A stretch of DNA of 64,000 bases from Janthinobacterium sp. 1_2014MBL_MicDiv (GCF_001865675.1 NZ_CP011319.1:3286001-3350000); one strand, 5' to 3'; positions 18,554 through 27,610 are shown, counted from the first letter of the stretch. Program-made: numbers and translations. The notes: a model not told the origin generated them from the letters alone.

Positions 18554-18883
18554 TCAGGCTTCGTCAACTATTTTAGATGTCGGGCCATTGGTTTTGCAGG
18601 AGGCAATGCCATTGTCTCGCCCCGCAGACGATGCATACATTTGGCTGTTGCCAATGATCTCGCCGTTGCCAGCTTTAAGAACGAAGTATGGTTGATCGGC
18701 TTTCGACGTCAATCGAACATACCGGTCATCGCTAGGGCTGTTGCGTTGGCAGGACGCTATGCCAGTCTGCGCCGCTTGCTTGGTCGTATAGGACTCGCTG
18801 GTGAGTATTATCTCGTGATTGTCCGCTTTCAGACTGAAGTGATAGTTCCCTGCGTTCTTCTTCAAATGATAATAACCTGGCAT
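18554..18883 (-). CDS. YegP-family (DUF1508) protein, two repeats
   Basis: 109 aa from the ATG at 18883, which has AAGGAG 6 bases upstream. It consists of two copies of the DUF1508 unit: GNYHFSLKADNHEIILTSES with Y-T-T-K-Q-A-A following, and QPYFVLKAGNGEIIGNSQMY, each with the F-x-L-K-A-x-N-x-E-I-I core. The function of the family is unknown. It converges with dnaE2. Confidence 0.85.
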   Translation of the reverse strand: MPGYYHLKKNAGNYHFSLKADNHEIILTSESYTTKQAAQTGIASCQRNSPSDDRYVRLTSKADQPYFVLKAGNGEIIGNSQMYASSAGRDNGIASCKTNGPTSKIVDEA

Positions 18884-19025
18884 GCGATACTCCTTTGAAT
18901 TGGCTGGAAATTTCAATTTATCGTATAAAACTCGGATATTTTCTGGCGATTCTAAATCTCAATAGCAGAATCGGATTATTAGCCAGAACGGTGCAGTATT
19001 ACTCATTTGATGCATCGCTCCCGAT

Positions 19026-19235
19026 TCACTTTCGATTGACGTTATCCTTGACCGAACTATCCGGATTGTCCCTGACGTATTCCTGGCCGTTCACCTTTAC
19101 GACATGCGCATCGGGATGCTTGCCGGCCTTGACTTCCTTAACGGCGACAGGACGTGGTACTTCTTTCCGGGAGCCAATCTGATAGGACTCATTGCGCCCG
19201 CCAGGTCCATCGTTGTTCCCTTTTATTTTCGTCAT
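19026..19235 (-). CDS. Small DUF3892-like protein
   Basis: 69 aa from the ATG at 19235, preceded by GGAAGGAAG. It is polar, with KIKGNNDGPGGRNESYQI and HVVKVNGQEYVRDNPDSS; the R-N-x-x-Y pattern and the K-N-G-x-x-Y-V-R ending are typical of DUF3892 proteins. It is soluble, of unknown function, and shares strand with the YegP-like gene. Confidence 0.7.
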   Translation of the reverse strand: MTKIKGNNDGPGGRNESYQIGSRKEVPRPVAVKEVKAGKHPDAHVVKVNGQEYVRDNPDSSVKDNVNRK

Positions 19236-19509
19236 TCTGCTTCCTTCCAAGAGTTGGAAAAATCCGCTCTCTTTATTCTGTCCGTTTGAGAAAGATAGTT
19301 AAGCGGCAGGATAAGGATACACCCAATTTTCAAAAACATATCGATTATGAAGTATTTTCCTAGAGGTTTCCGGTTCTACGGCCATTTGAGCGATTGCCAG
19401 CACCGGCAACGGTATTCTAGCGTGGCGCTTGTTTTTACAGCCAATCGATTGTGTGTGGAAGCAGTCGTGCGGGGAAAATATTGACCTTGAAAGGCGGATT
19501 TGCTGCGAT

Positions 19510-19905
19510 CAACATCTGAATCGCCACCAGTAGTTTAGACTTTCCCGATCCATAGTTCTTGAAAGATGAAAAACCGGTGGATCGTGTTAGGGCGCTGGGT
19601 GTCCTGCCAGACTCCTGGTGCGTGATCCCGTAGCTGCCTGACCCAACGACGAGATCGGGTCTGACGTGCCTATCCCCCTGCCCTGCAGACACTCCTGCCG
19701 CGCGAGAGCAAGAGCTGGTTGAGCTTCGGCGGGTTCCTGCATAAACGTTCCCGCGGCAAAACGCCTTACGACGGCAATCTCGGGCTCCGCGGGGCACAGC
19801 GCAATTGATTCGGTTCCTCCTTCGCATCAATTCCACTCTGCAACGATGCATTTAAGTTAAAGTGTTGTGTTGATCGATTGCGTCGGCAGCCAGAAGCGGA
19901 CCTAC
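19510..19905 (+). repeat. Dispersed repeat R1, copy A
   Basis: Contains the R1 hallmark GTTCTTGAAAGATGAAAAAC and the run through CCTGCCCTGCAGACACTCCT, ending with GATGCATTTAAGTTAAAGTG. The whole stretch is closely matched at 26.96-27.33 kb and in part at 24.3, 36.7 and 46.2 kb. No protein is encoded; it looks like the non-coding remnant of an insertion element. Confidence 0.7.
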
Positions 19906-19949
19906 AACACACATGACGTGGGATACGTAAAATAATTTGGACCAATACC

Positions 19950-20351
19950 ATGGAAGAGCCACGTTTCAAGCCTGAGCAGTTCATACGTCGTTCCGGTGCC
20001 GCCCAAGTTGATGCCGAGGTTCGCCGGTGGTTGCGTTCACTAACTGTAGCGCAGCGAATTGATTTTATTGTAGATCTGTATAGCCACAACTACAGATATG
20101 CGGTCGCGCTAGTCCGGTCGTCAAAGCTTCCAAGCGACGACGTCACACGACTGCTGCAGCGATGGCTGCTTTCATCGAGCCACAACGCCAGTCGCGGATT
20201 GATTGAGGGGTTTGTGCCTATGATCGGCGAAGCCAGGTTTTGGACGATTGCTGCAAAATCTAAGGTGACGCCTACCATGGCGGAGTTCCTGAACTTTCAC
20301 GGCCAAGAAAAGTTGAACCTTTATCGCGCTGCACTGACCGAGAAGGTTTAA
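19950..20351 (+). CDS. Hypothetical protein, immunity-array gene 1
   Basis: 133 aa, not recognised. The product is helical (VDAEVRRWLRSLTVAQRIDF) with no signal peptide or membrane segment. It stands alone after repeat R1 and is followed by a palindromic array repeat at about 20.38 kb, like the other genes of the 20-29 kb stretch. A role as toxin-immunity protein is inferred only from the setting. Confidence 0.6.
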   Translation: MEEPRFKPEQFIRRSGAAQVDAEVRRWLRSLTVAQRIDFIVDLYSHNYRYAVALVRSSKLPSDDVTRLLQRWLLSSSHNASRGLIEGFVPMIGEARFWTIAAKSKVTPTMAEFLNFHGQEKLNLYRAALTEKV

Positions 20352-20380
20352 TGTTTGAGCAAAAACCTAGCTTATACCGA

Positions 20381-20435
20381 ACGTCCGCAACGAGGCGGAA
20401 CTTGCCAACGACGGCAATCGGCCAGAAACAGACGC
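20381..20435 (+). repeat. Immunity-array palindromic repeat, copy 1
   Basis: Begins ACGTCCGC and ends CGGCCAGAAACAGACGC, with CCAACGACGGCAA in the middle. The two ends are imperfectly complementary, giving a hairpin of about 55 bases between two unrelated small genes. Confidence 0.65.
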
Positions 20436-20505
20436 TGCGCCAAAGCACACAGCCCCCTCATATAAATAATCGCTGTATGGCACCTTCATGGACAATGATT
20501 GGTAA

Positions 20506-20742
20506 ATGACTACTCTAAAAATTGGTGAAAAAATCAAGCTGATCAAGATAAATCTTGAGGGAGTCACGTATCGCGATTGGATAAGTGAACGCGACCCAAT
20601 CCCAGGAGATATTGCAAGAGTTGAACAAGTTTTTAATAGCGATGTCACTACATATCACCTTTGCTGCGAACCAGAGCCGGGGTTTATCACCTGGGGCGTA
20701 ATGATCCTCGAACCATTCATCGAGTATGAAATTATGTGTTAA
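20506..20742 (+). CDS. Hypothetical protein, immunity-array gene 2
   Basis: 78 aa, not recognised. A beta-rich opening (TLKIGEKIKLIKINLEGVTY) and an acidic C-terminus (PGFITWGVMILEPFIEYEIM) suggest a small soluble domain. No ribosome site is clear. It is flanked on both sides by array repeats (20.38 and 20.79 kb), so it forms one unit of the series. Confidence 0.5.
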   Translation: MTTLKIGEKIKLIKINLEGVTYRDWISERDPIPGDIARVEQVFNSDVTTYHLCCEPEPGFITWGVMILEPFIEYEIMC

Positions 20743-20785
20743 ATGCACACTGGACATTCTTTGCTGCTTTCCGCGAACCCAAGAG

Positions 20786-20839
20786 ACGTCTGCTTTGGGG
20801 CGGAACCTACCAACGACGGCAACCGGCCAGGAGCGGTCG
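20786..20839 (+). repeat. Immunity-array palindromic repeat, copy 2 (best form)
   Basis: Reads ACGTCTGCTTTGGGGCGG at the left, CCAACGACGGCAACC in the middle and GGCCAGGAGCGGTCGT at the right. The left end and the reverse complement of the right end match over about 14 positions, so it can fold as one hairpin. It serves as reference for the other copies. Confidence 0.75.
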
Positions 20840-20897
20840 TTCAGCAGTGTTCTCGAAAGTAATGATATTGGGGTTAGCCCAGACTGATTGAAAAACT

Positions 20898-21308
20898 ATG
20901 CATCAAATACACATTGGTAACGACTCGGAGTTTGTCGAGATAATCATTCGGAAGCATAACGGAACCGATGACTGGGTTGGTGGCGATGCTGAGATTAGGG
21001 TCCGTGGATTTAGCGCCTCGATATCTGCTGATTTTGAACCGACTGATTTTCAGATTTTTGAGGCTGAGCTTCGCGCGCTCTACGAAAATTTATGCGGCAA
21101 AGCCCAACTATTGCCTAGGGAAGAACAACTAACGCTTAAACTTCGAGGAAATGGGCGCGGAGGAATCGAAGTCTCTGGCACTGCGTGGTTTGTAGCCTGT
21201 TATGGAAGTAAGCTGGATTTTGAATTCGAAATTGACCAGACCTACCTTCCCGCTGTCCTTGAACAACTTTCTGCCATCAATGGGATGCTGCGAGTCGTCA
21301 AGGGCTAA
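20898..21308 (+). CDS. WapI-type immunity protein
   Basis: 136 aa. The order of elements, GFSASISADFEPTDFQIFEA, LYENLCGKAQL, LTLKLRGNGRGGIEVSGTAW and FEFEIDQTYLPAVLEQL, agrees with the WapI immunity family, which neutralises the nuclease tips of WapA/Rhs toxins. It is cytoplasmic with no membrane segment. No toxin gene is nearby, so it is an orphan immunity gene within the array. This is the best anchor for reading the array as an immunity locus. Confidence 0.75.
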   Translation: MHQIHIGNDSEFVEIIIRKHNGTDDWVGGDAEIRVRGFSASISADFEPTDFQIFEAELRALYENLCGKAQLLPREEQLTLKLRGNGRGGIEVSGTAWFVACYGSKLDFEFEIDQTYLPAVLEQLSAINGMLRVVKG

Positions 21309-21340
21309 TACTTTGGCAAGTTGACCGCGCACATGCTCGA

Positions 21341-21570
21341 CTGTCCGCTTTGGGGCGAATCCAGCCGGCCGACGCTGCAGCTAGTTTTTCATACTGACAA
21401 CCTGCTATGCTGGGCTGAAACGGCCGGGTTCGGCCAGAAGCGGACGTTTAACGAAGAGCAGCCCCCCCCCATAGCGGACCTTCGCACCAGCATGTGACAA
21501 TGTGTGAGTTTTTCCGATTGGCAACTTGTTATGCTCTTGGGCGAAAAACGGCCAGAAACATCCCTTCGCA
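21341..21570 (+). repeat. Immunity-array repeats, copies 3-5 (degenerate cluster)
   Basis: Three partial units lie together: CTGTCCGCTTTGGGGCGAA at 21341, CGGCCAGAAGCGGACGTTT near 21433 and CGGCCAGAAACATCCCTTCG near 21549. A C8 run lies at about 21464. No gene fits in between, so one or two units of the array have probably been lost here. Confidence 0.6.
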
Positions 21571-21792
21571 ACATCGTTTTTGATATTTCTACGATACAGA
21601 AAAGGAATGATGGAGACTTTGGACAATACTTTAAGCATTCTCGATGAAGAGGACGGCATGGAGCGTTGGCGCCCCGCCTGTTTATAGGGGCGCGCGATCA
21701 AGCTTGCGTCAACGCGAGCCATGCCGCGGCTCCCGCTTCCAGGAGCCACCAGTAACCATAACGAACGCGGTATCGTTCGCACCAGGAAAAGA

Positions 21793-22410
21793 ATGAGTAT
21801 TAACACCAAACTGAAAAAACTCGAAGACAAGGCCATGGCCAAAGGCGAGTATGCGGTCGCCGCAGCCGCAGCCCATCTGTTGCACGATATTGGCTGCGTG
21901 GACAAGCAGATTAACCTGGTCGGTGCGCTGCACGAAGTCGGCTACCTGCAAAATTCGTTTTCTCCATACTGGAAAGAATTCAGAACTGATGAATCGGCAT
22001 GGATAGAACGCTGCTTGGCCAGGCTTGTCACTGCTGATCATGACTATTGGGCGCTTGCCGCGCTTCTGGGTTGCAATGGTCCAACGACCATCAGCATCGC
22101 CATTGGCCAGGGTTTCAAATCGGCTGCAACAAGGCTATATGAACGTTTCGACAAACCCAAGGTCCATGTCGATACTTTATATTTGACAGCCAATGGAGAA
22201 GTGCTGCTTCCCATATTGGAAGTCGGCTATGACATCAAAGACATGAAAACTGTCGACATGGGAAGAGCACGGGCACTTAGTCTGAAGAATAAACAATGGA
22301 AGCCAGGCGATCGTATGGGCGACGGCGGACTTTCTCTTTCCATGCAGGCCAAACTTCCGCATGGCGCATGGCGCTCGGTATGGACGGCTTTTAAAACATG
22401 GGATGCATGA
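21793..22410 (+). CDS. DUF6931/HEAT-like hypothetical protein, immunity-array gene
   Basis: 205 aa from the ATG at 21793, with an AGGAAAAG ribosome site; the frame is open further upstream without a start signal. The N-terminal two thirds are alanine-rich helices (EYAVAAAAAHLLHDIGCVDK, DHDYWALAALLGCNG) reminiscent of short helical repeats. The family named in the call is only a tentative guess; I do not recognise it with certainty. It overlaps the next small frame at its stop (GCATGA). Confidence 0.5.
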   Translation: MSINTKLKKLEDKAMAKGEYAVAAAAAHLLHDIGCVDKQINLVGALHEVGYLQNSFSPYWKEFRTDESAWIERCLARLVTADHDYWALAALLGCNGPTTISIAIGQGFKSAATRLYERFDKPKVHVDTLYLTANGEVLLPILEVGYDIKDMKTVDMGRARALSLKNKQWKPGDRMGDGGLSLSMQAKLPHGAWRSVWTAFKTWDA

Positions 22411-22726
22411 CGACATGATGAATTGCAGGACAGTCAATGCTTGGCTGGAAATGGCGCAAGACGATGAGGTGTTCATTGATGCCGACGACATCAATCGCGA
22501 AGCAATGGAAAACCTGTGGAGCTTTTCACCCACGGCCGAGGAAACGCCGGAGATTCATGCGGCCGATACCGGCCAAGAGCAGACAGTCAGTACCTTACTT
22601 CAACCTCACCAGATTTGTAATGACCTCAACGTTCGTATTCTCACCGGATTCATTTTGGCTACGCATTCCGGCACAAGTAGAAACTATTTCGATAAAACCG
22701 TTTGTCACGCCCTTCGGAGAGACTGA
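22403..22726 (+). CDS. Short frame, probably a truncated gene ending in an array repeat
   Basis: 107 codons starting with an ATG that overlaps the previous stop. The first 50 residues look like protein (NAWLEMAQDDEVFIDADDIN), but from about 22560 the frame runs through the repeat motif CGGCCAAGAGCAGACAGTC, and its last third overlaps the next gene in another frame. The original 3' end was most likely cut off and joined to the repeat. Confidence 0.35.
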   Translation: MHDDMMNCRTVNAWLEMAQDDEVFIDADDINREAMENLWSFSPTAEETPEIHAADTGQEQTVSTLLQPHQICNDLNVRILTGFILATHSGTSRNYFDKTVCHALRRD

Positions 22727-23051
22727 CGAATTGCTTTGCTATGTGGGCGAGACTTTGCTTGGCAAGCTTGTGAAGTGTGGCGACGGTGAGGGAAAAGTGA
22801 TTGCTCTACTGCCTACACTTGACCGTAAACGTGCATATCTTTGGCCAAACCCAGATATGTTTTTGCAAGCGTTGTTGCATGTTCTGCGCTACGAATCCAA
22901 CGCTGTCTTGTCTTGTGAGCGTGATACCGACCAAGACCAGGTGTTACCGCTGACCGAGTATCATGACGTCGCCGCTGTGCTGACGCAGGTGGTTAAATTT
23001 AGCAAAGATGGGGCGGGAACGTGTCCAACATTCCTGTATCAGAAACTGTGA
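22620..23051 (+). CDS. Hypothetical protein, immunity-array gene
   Basis: 143 aa from the ATG at 22620; the frame is open upstream through an array repeat but that part is low-complexity. It is soluble with mixed structure (SFWLRIPAQVETISIKPFVT, MFLQALLHVLRYESNAVLSC). It is not recognised. It is followed by the repeat motif CGGCCACAAGCGGCCAGTCA at 23054. The position suggests an immunity protein. Confidence 0.6.
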   Translation: MTSTFVFSPDSFWLRIPAQVETISIKPFVTPFGETDELLCYVGETLLGKLVKCGDGEGKVIALLPTLDRKRAYLWPNPDMFLQALLHVLRYESNAVLSCERDTDQDQVLPLTEYHDVAAVLTQVVKFSKDGAGTCPTFLYQKL

Positions 23052-23105
23052 TGCCGGTTCCGGCCACAAGCGGCCAGTCAGCATACATACTTTGGACCGA
23101 TGATT

Positions 23106-23549
23106 ATGAGCAACCCTGAACGGATCGATGAGTACAAATATCTATGGGATGGATCTCAGCCAGGGTGGGTTTTGAAGCGGTTCTGCGGTAACTATGTCGA
23201 TCTTTCGCTGGCTTTTCCTACCACCGGTCCATCGACACATGAGCTAATGGCTGTAAGGCGGACTGTTGCGCCCTATACGGCCCTGCCAGTGCATGAAGTG
23301 GTGACCCAGTTGCGTGGGCAGGAATCGCTGCTTCTAGGGCGATTTGAGCCGAAAGAAGCCCGCCTAGTTGCTGCAGCGTGTCGCCGCGAGGATTTGAACC
23401 TCGTCGAGAGTATCGTCGACGCGCCAGAATTTCTACCGATGAATGAGTTAACCGGCGTCACCTTGATCATCGAAGATGATCTACTTGCCGAGCATGTATA
23501 TACCGAGGCGCTACTTCACGGGATACCTGTGCGTCAGGTTGAATTTTGA
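23106..23549 (+). CDS. Hypothetical protein, immunity-array gene
   Basis: 147 aa from the second ATG (23106); an ATG two codons earlier is equally possible. The segment ERIDEYKYLWDGSQPGWVLK and the beta-rich middle are typical of small immunity proteins, and the C-terminal NELTGVTLIIEDDLLAEHVY looks like a compact fold. No family name can be given. It is followed by repeat motifs at 23.58 and 23.65 kb. Confidence 0.6.
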   Translation: MSNPERIDEYKYLWDGSQPGWVLKRFCGNYVDLSLAFPTTGPSTHELMAVRRTVAPYTALPVHEVVTQLRGQESLLLGRFEPKEARLVAAACRREDLNLVESIVDAPEFLPMNELTGVTLIIEDDLLAEHVYTEALLHGIPVRQVEF

Positions 23550-23747
23550 GAGCAGGGACTCACGCAAACAACGCGAACGGCTGCTTCGGGACGACAGCGG
23601 CCAGGTCGGCAGGCACTGGTTTTTCGTCGAGTACAATCGACAGCAATCGGCCAAGAGCAGCCCGTGGCGCGAATTGTTGGCTGTAATGTTCTAAGGAGAC
23701 GAATGTGGAACTTCGGACGCGAACTTTAAAACATGTGACTTAAAGAA

Positions 23748-24212
23748 ATGAACACGATCTCAACAATAATCTCAAAGCCAAAGTTTGCGTCGACAGAACA
23801 ACCTGTGTTAGCGATTGACGGTGTCCCGGTATATCAATGGGTAAAGTCGCAGATTTTTGACGAAGACGGCAACGATGACACTCACACTCTAGTTCCAGCG
23901 CAAACGTGGCTCTACGACCAAGATGAAAGTAGGATCGCTTGGGAATTGCTTGAGCCTACTCATGAGGGGGCCACGGTCGCACCCTTGCTCGTTTGTCCCG
24001 ACGACATGGATTTAAACTGCACAGTCGTTGTTGTCGAACAAATTGTTGATAAAAAAACTGTCGAGTGGCGGCGATTTGGGCTCTCCATTAATCACATCAA
24101 TGGAGTGGTCACTTCAGTCCGCTGGTCCGAGTTAGAGCAGCGTGCAATTTTTGACCGCACTCAATTCGAAGAAGCCTTCCTGGATTTCAAACGTCTCAGC
24201 CCTAGTTACTGA
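23748..24212 (+). CDS. Hypothetical protein, immunity-array gene
   Basis: 154 aa, acidic and beta-rich (QPVLAIDGVPVYQWVKSQIF, DLNCTVVVVEQIVDKKTVEW). There is no membrane segment or signal peptide. It is not recognised. An array repeat with TGGCTGCTTTGGGGCGGAAG follows at about 24.30 kb, just before repeat R1 copy B. It is judged an immunity-type gene by size, charge and place. Confidence 0.6.
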   Translation: MNTISTIISKPKFASTEQPVLAIDGVPVYQWVKSQIFDEDGNDDTHTLVPAQTWLYDQDESRIAWELLEPTHEGATVAPLLVCPDDMDLNCTVVVVEQIVDKKTVEWRRFGLSINHINGVVTSVRWSELEQRAIFDRTQFEEAFLDFKRLSPSY

Positions 24213-24297
24213 AGATTGTAATCAGACGAGAAGCCGCCTCACGCACTAACATGCTCGGTCATGCTTCTCACCGGGTAAAGGCGCTGTTTTACCGGAC

Positions 24298-24335
24298 CGA
24301 ATGGCTGCTTTGGGGCGGAAGCGGACGGTGCCTTT
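24298..24335 (+). repeat. Immunity-array repeat, shortened copy
   Basis: CGAATGGCTGCTTTGGGGCG followed directly by GAAGCGGACGGTGCC: the two stem halves of the array repeat with the central CCAACGACGGCAACC part missing. Confidence 0.6.
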
Positions 24336-24344
24336 GAATCGCCC

Positions 24345-24810
24345 CCAGTTACTCAGACTTCCCTAGTCCATAGTTCTTGAAAGATGAAAAACCGATGCGT
24401 CGTGTCGGGAGCCTGGGTGTCTTGCAAGGCTTTTAGCGTGCGATCTCGTGGCAGTCTGATCCAACGACGATATCGAGTCTGACCTGGCTATCCCCTGCCC
24501 TGCTAAGACTCCTACCGCGCGCTAGCAAAAGCCGGCCGTCCCTAGCCATAACCGCCGGCGAAGGATGGCATAGCTGACCGAAGCAGCAGCAGAGCTTCTG
24601 CTTTTGCGCGCGATAGCGGCACAGTTGGCTACGATAAACTAGCCCGTCATCTGCTTCGTGCGCTCGGCCAGATCGGTGACTTTGCGCGATGGCGGTGGAG
24701 TTGCGATCACGGCTGACGCGACACGGCACCTGACGGTGTCGCGACAAAACAGAAGCTTGCCATGGCCGCTTAACCTCTACTTTTCGCGCGCTCTAAAAAT
24801 GGTGGGATTA
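24345..24810 (+). repeat. Dispersed repeat R1, copy B
   Basis: Begins near CATAGTTCTTGAAAGATGAA and continues through the second R1 block (CGATAGCGGCACAGTTGGCT, then GATAAACTAGCCCGTCATCT) to GCGCTCTAAAAATGGTGGG. It is closely matched at 36.42-36.66 kb and 46.2-46.6 kb. No intact frame is present. Confidence 0.7.
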
Positions 24811-24847
24811 TCGAAGGATAAGTATAATCAAGGTACCAAATCGAACT

Positions 24848-26866
24848 ATGTATGAAAAAAAGCGAACAACGACGAAATTTCTGCTGAGTCAATTGAAAAG
24901 CCTTGTTATAGGGATTGTTGCCTTGTGCATATACGCTGAAGCGCACGCATGTGATGGTTTGATCGGAAGTTATGCGGTGCAAGAAGGCGAGCTCGCCCGG
25001 ATCTGGATAGAACATCAGGAGCAGGATTATGTCTTGTCGACATACGATCCGGAGAAAAAAGCGTGGACCTCTTATCAGGTGCCGCTCACGCCAATGACGC
25101 GTGAGCAGTTCAGCCAGATTCCCGTGCAAATGGATGCCGCTTCCTGCGCACTGGCCGGTGCCGGTGTGTTTTTTGTAAAAACCTTTTCTGGGGCTCAATT
25201 CTCCGGCGTGGCTGCAAGTCAGAATGTCGCCGCCCCCATGCGTACGAGCAAGACGGGCACCGTCCTGGTTTCATTGGAAGGATTTGCACCGGGCGGCATG
25301 GATTTGTTCCCCGTGCGGCAGGCGATCAAGCCACCTGCAGCGGCAAAGAGCGAATATTGTGCCCATGGCATGGCTACGGATATGAGCCTGTCCGCATTCC
25401 ATGCGCTGCCGCCTGACCTTAAGCGACTCCGTCAGTCCGAGAACTTCCAGCGCGAGGTGATGTGTGGCCAGTATCTGCATGGATTGATGGCAGGGAGCGA
25501 AAATCCAACGTCCAGTCCGGCCAATGATGCCCTTGCGCGCGATGCCGTGCTGCGGCACATCCGTGTTTTGCTGGCCGCTGGATCAGTTCCGCGCACCGCC
25601 AACGGCGAATCGGCATGGTGGGAGGCATCCCGGCGTTTCTTGGCGGGCAGCGAGCCGCCAATATTCCCGAACCAAACCATCCCGGCCATGCGGCAAGATT
25701 ATTATGCGTTTTTTGCCGAGGAGATTTTGCCCCGCCTGGCCGCTAGCCGACCCGATCCGGCCGACCATGGCAATACCTGGCTGCTGGCACGGCACACGGT
25801 CAATTTGCCTGACGATGTGGCATTGCGCACGCTCGATGTCATCAAGGCCATGCAAGTGCCTGGCGAACTGGTGAAATTCCACAAGTATCTGGTCGATGAG
25901 GTGCTGGGAAAAGTCCGCGTCGGCGCGCTAGCCAAGCCAGTATTCGACTGGCTGACGCGGGAGGCGGGGATGGCGGCGCTCGACGCCTCCAGTGTGCTTG
26001 ACCACGTGATCGTCCATGATGATGTCGCTGGCGTGCGGCGCCTGCTGGCTGCGGGCGCCAGCCCTCTCAATCGCTGGGCTGCGCCGAATGTGCTGAGTCA
26101 GTCTGCCGCAGCCACGGCGTACAAGTCCGCCCTGATCGAATACATCCATGGCGGCAAAGGCAAGTTGCAGCCTGACGTGGCCAACGATCTGTTGCGGCGA
26201 GCGCTGGACGACTGCAATGGCAATGATGCCATCTCTCTAGCGTTCCTGCTGGGGGCTGACCCGACGCGTTTTTTCCTGCATCCGACTATTCCGAAAAATG
26301 TGCTTGCGGTCAGATTGCTATACTGCCCCAGCGTGCTTGGCCCACTCTTGAAGGCAGGCATGCGGCTGGATCAGCGCTATCCGCTGTCGATCGCGCGCGA
26401 TGGGGAAACCGACACGCCGCTGGGCGGCTACTTGAGAATGCGCGATCCGGCCGGCCGTTTGTCGGCGCAGTCGGCAGACGTAGTGCGTATGCTGCTGAGC
26501 AGCCATAACAATGCCAATGAAGTGGCAAACAATGGCTCCGGCAACCCGCTACTAAAATATGCAATTGACACGGGCAGCATGGATATCGTCAAAACGATGC
26601 TCGATTTCGGCGCCGCCCCACAAGCAAAAGACACTGAAGGCTTCCCCGCCTGGCTACGCGTCCTTGATGGCGACAAGGACGATATTCTCCTCCAGATCAT
26701 GCAAGCTAGACCCGATCTCGACCTGAACGCATCGCCGGATGAGCGGATAACCCCGCTGGCGTATGCCGAGTGCTTGGGTGCGCCGCGCGTAGCATCGATA
26801 TTGCGCCAGCGAGGCGCACTGGAAAAGGGAACGGCGCTTTGCCGGCAAGCAGGTAAGAGGACCTGA
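24848..26866 (+). CDS. Exported ankyrin-repeat-like protein
   Basis: 672 aa. An N-terminal signal peptide (KSLVIGIVALCIYAEAHAC) is followed by an unknown beta-rich domain (residues about 35-160) and, from about 390, helical repeats of ankyrin type: DDVAGVRRLLAAGASPLN, NDAISLAFLLGADPT, GSMDIVKTMLDFGAAP and ERITPLAYAECLGAP. Ankyrin-type periplasmic proteins serve as immunity factors for secreted effectors such as lipases in some systems; here that is inference from its place inside the array. Higher GC than its neighbours suggests a separate arrival. Confidence 0.75.
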   Translation: MYEKKRTTTKFLLSQLKSLVIGIVALCIYAEAHACDGLIGSYAVQEGELARIWIEHQEQDYVLSTYDPEKKAWTSYQVPLTPMTREQFSQIPVQMDAASCALAGAGVFFVKTFSGAQFSGVAASQNVAAPMRTSKTGTVLVSLEGFAPGGMDLFPVRQAIKPPAAAKSEYCAHGMATDMSLSAFHALPPDLKRLRQSENFQREVMCGQYLHGLMAGSENPTSSPANDALARDAVLRHIRVLLAAGSVPRTANGESAWWEASRRFLAGSEPPIFPNQTIPAMRQDYYAFFAEEILPRLAASRPDPADHGNTWLLARHTVNLPDDVALRTLDVIKAMQVPGELVKFHKYLVDEVLGKVRVGALAKPVFDWLTREAGMAALDASSVLDHVIVHDDVAGVRRLLAAGASPLNRWAAPNVLSQSAAATAYKSALIEYIHGGKGKLQPDVANDLLRRALDDCNGNDAISLAFLLGADPTRFFLHPTIPKNVLAVRLLYCPSVLGPLLKAGMRLDQRYPLSIARDGETDTPLGGYLRMRDPAGRLSAQSADVVRMLLSSHNNANEVANNGSGNPLLKYAIDTGSMDIVKTMLDFGAAPQAKDTEGFPAWLRVLDGDKDDILLQIMQARPDLDLNASPDERITPLAYAECLGAPRVASILRQRGALEKGTALCRQAGKRT

Positions 26867-26959
26867 CCATCGCCAAAGTTCGCATCCATCGGCGATATGC
26901 TCGGATAAAAAATAGGACCTTTGGTCGATTTACAAAAGTGTGACTGTTCAGCAGCTATG

Positions 26960-27340
26960 TGGTGAATCGCCACCCGTAGCTTAGCTCTCCTGATCCATGG
27001 TTCTTGAAAGATGAAAAACCGGTGGATCGGGTTGGACATGGATACCCTGCCGGGCACCAGGTGTGCGATCTCGCGGCTGCCTGATTCAAAGTCCAGCTCC
27101 GGTCTGACGTACCTCCCCCCTGCCCTGCAAAGACTCCTACCGCGCTCAAGCAAGAGTTGCTTGGGCTTCGGCGCGTTCCTCCATGAACTCTTCCGTGGCT
27201 AAACCCTTTGCAAGGTTAATCCCGGGTTTCGCGGGGTGCGTAACAATCGATTCGAGTTCTTTATCGCATCATTTCCAATCTGCAACGATGCATTTAAGTT
27301 AAAGTGTTGCGTTGATCGATTGAATCCGCAGGCGAAAGCT
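26960..27340 (+). repeat. Dispersed repeat R1, copy C
   Basis: Runs from GTGAATCGCCACCCGTAGC through GTTCTTGAAAGATGAAAAAC and CCTGCCCTGCAAAGACTCCT to CGATGCATTTAAGTTAAAGT and GTTGATCGATTG. It is the closest match to copy A over its whole length, so the two enclose the 20-27 kb part of the array as direct repeats. Confidence 0.7.
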
Positions 27341-27358
27341 GCCAACGACAGCAACCGG

Positions 27359-27610
27359 CCCAAGACAGACGCCGATGAGCATATTTTTCGATTCACGGAG
27401 GGCAATATCAAAACACTTGCATGCGCCATAATATTCGCCACACAATATATAGGTAGTCGAGCCAGCGAGGCCTCGGACGAAGATGTCGCGGCACTCGAAG
27501 AGATTTCAGCGGAGTTGAAAAAAGGTTCCGTCGAGGAAAAAAACTGCCTTATCCAAGCCGCAAAAGAGCTCGGAGTTGAATCTTGGCTGGATGAAATGGG
27601 CATTGATTAA
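27359..27610 (+). pseudogene. Immunity-array gene without its own start, joined to repeat DNA
   Basis: The protein-like part (HIFRFTEGNIKTLACAIIFA, EDVAALEEISAELKKGSVEE, ending GVESWLDEMGID) is helical and acidic. The frame is open upstream only through repeat R1 and the array repeat, and no ATG, GTG or TTG with a ribosome site is in frame near its beginning. The 5' end was probably replaced when the repeat moved. It is not assigned to a family. Confidence 0.45.

Noticed and set aside
21464..21471. C8 run as a phase-variable tract
   Set aside because: It lies between genes within degenerate repeats and not in a reading frame or a promoter that I can define.
24433..24747. Minus-strand frame in repeat R1 as a gene
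   Set aside because: Arginine/serine-rich translation that changes frame between R1 copies; the DNA, not the protein, is what is kept.
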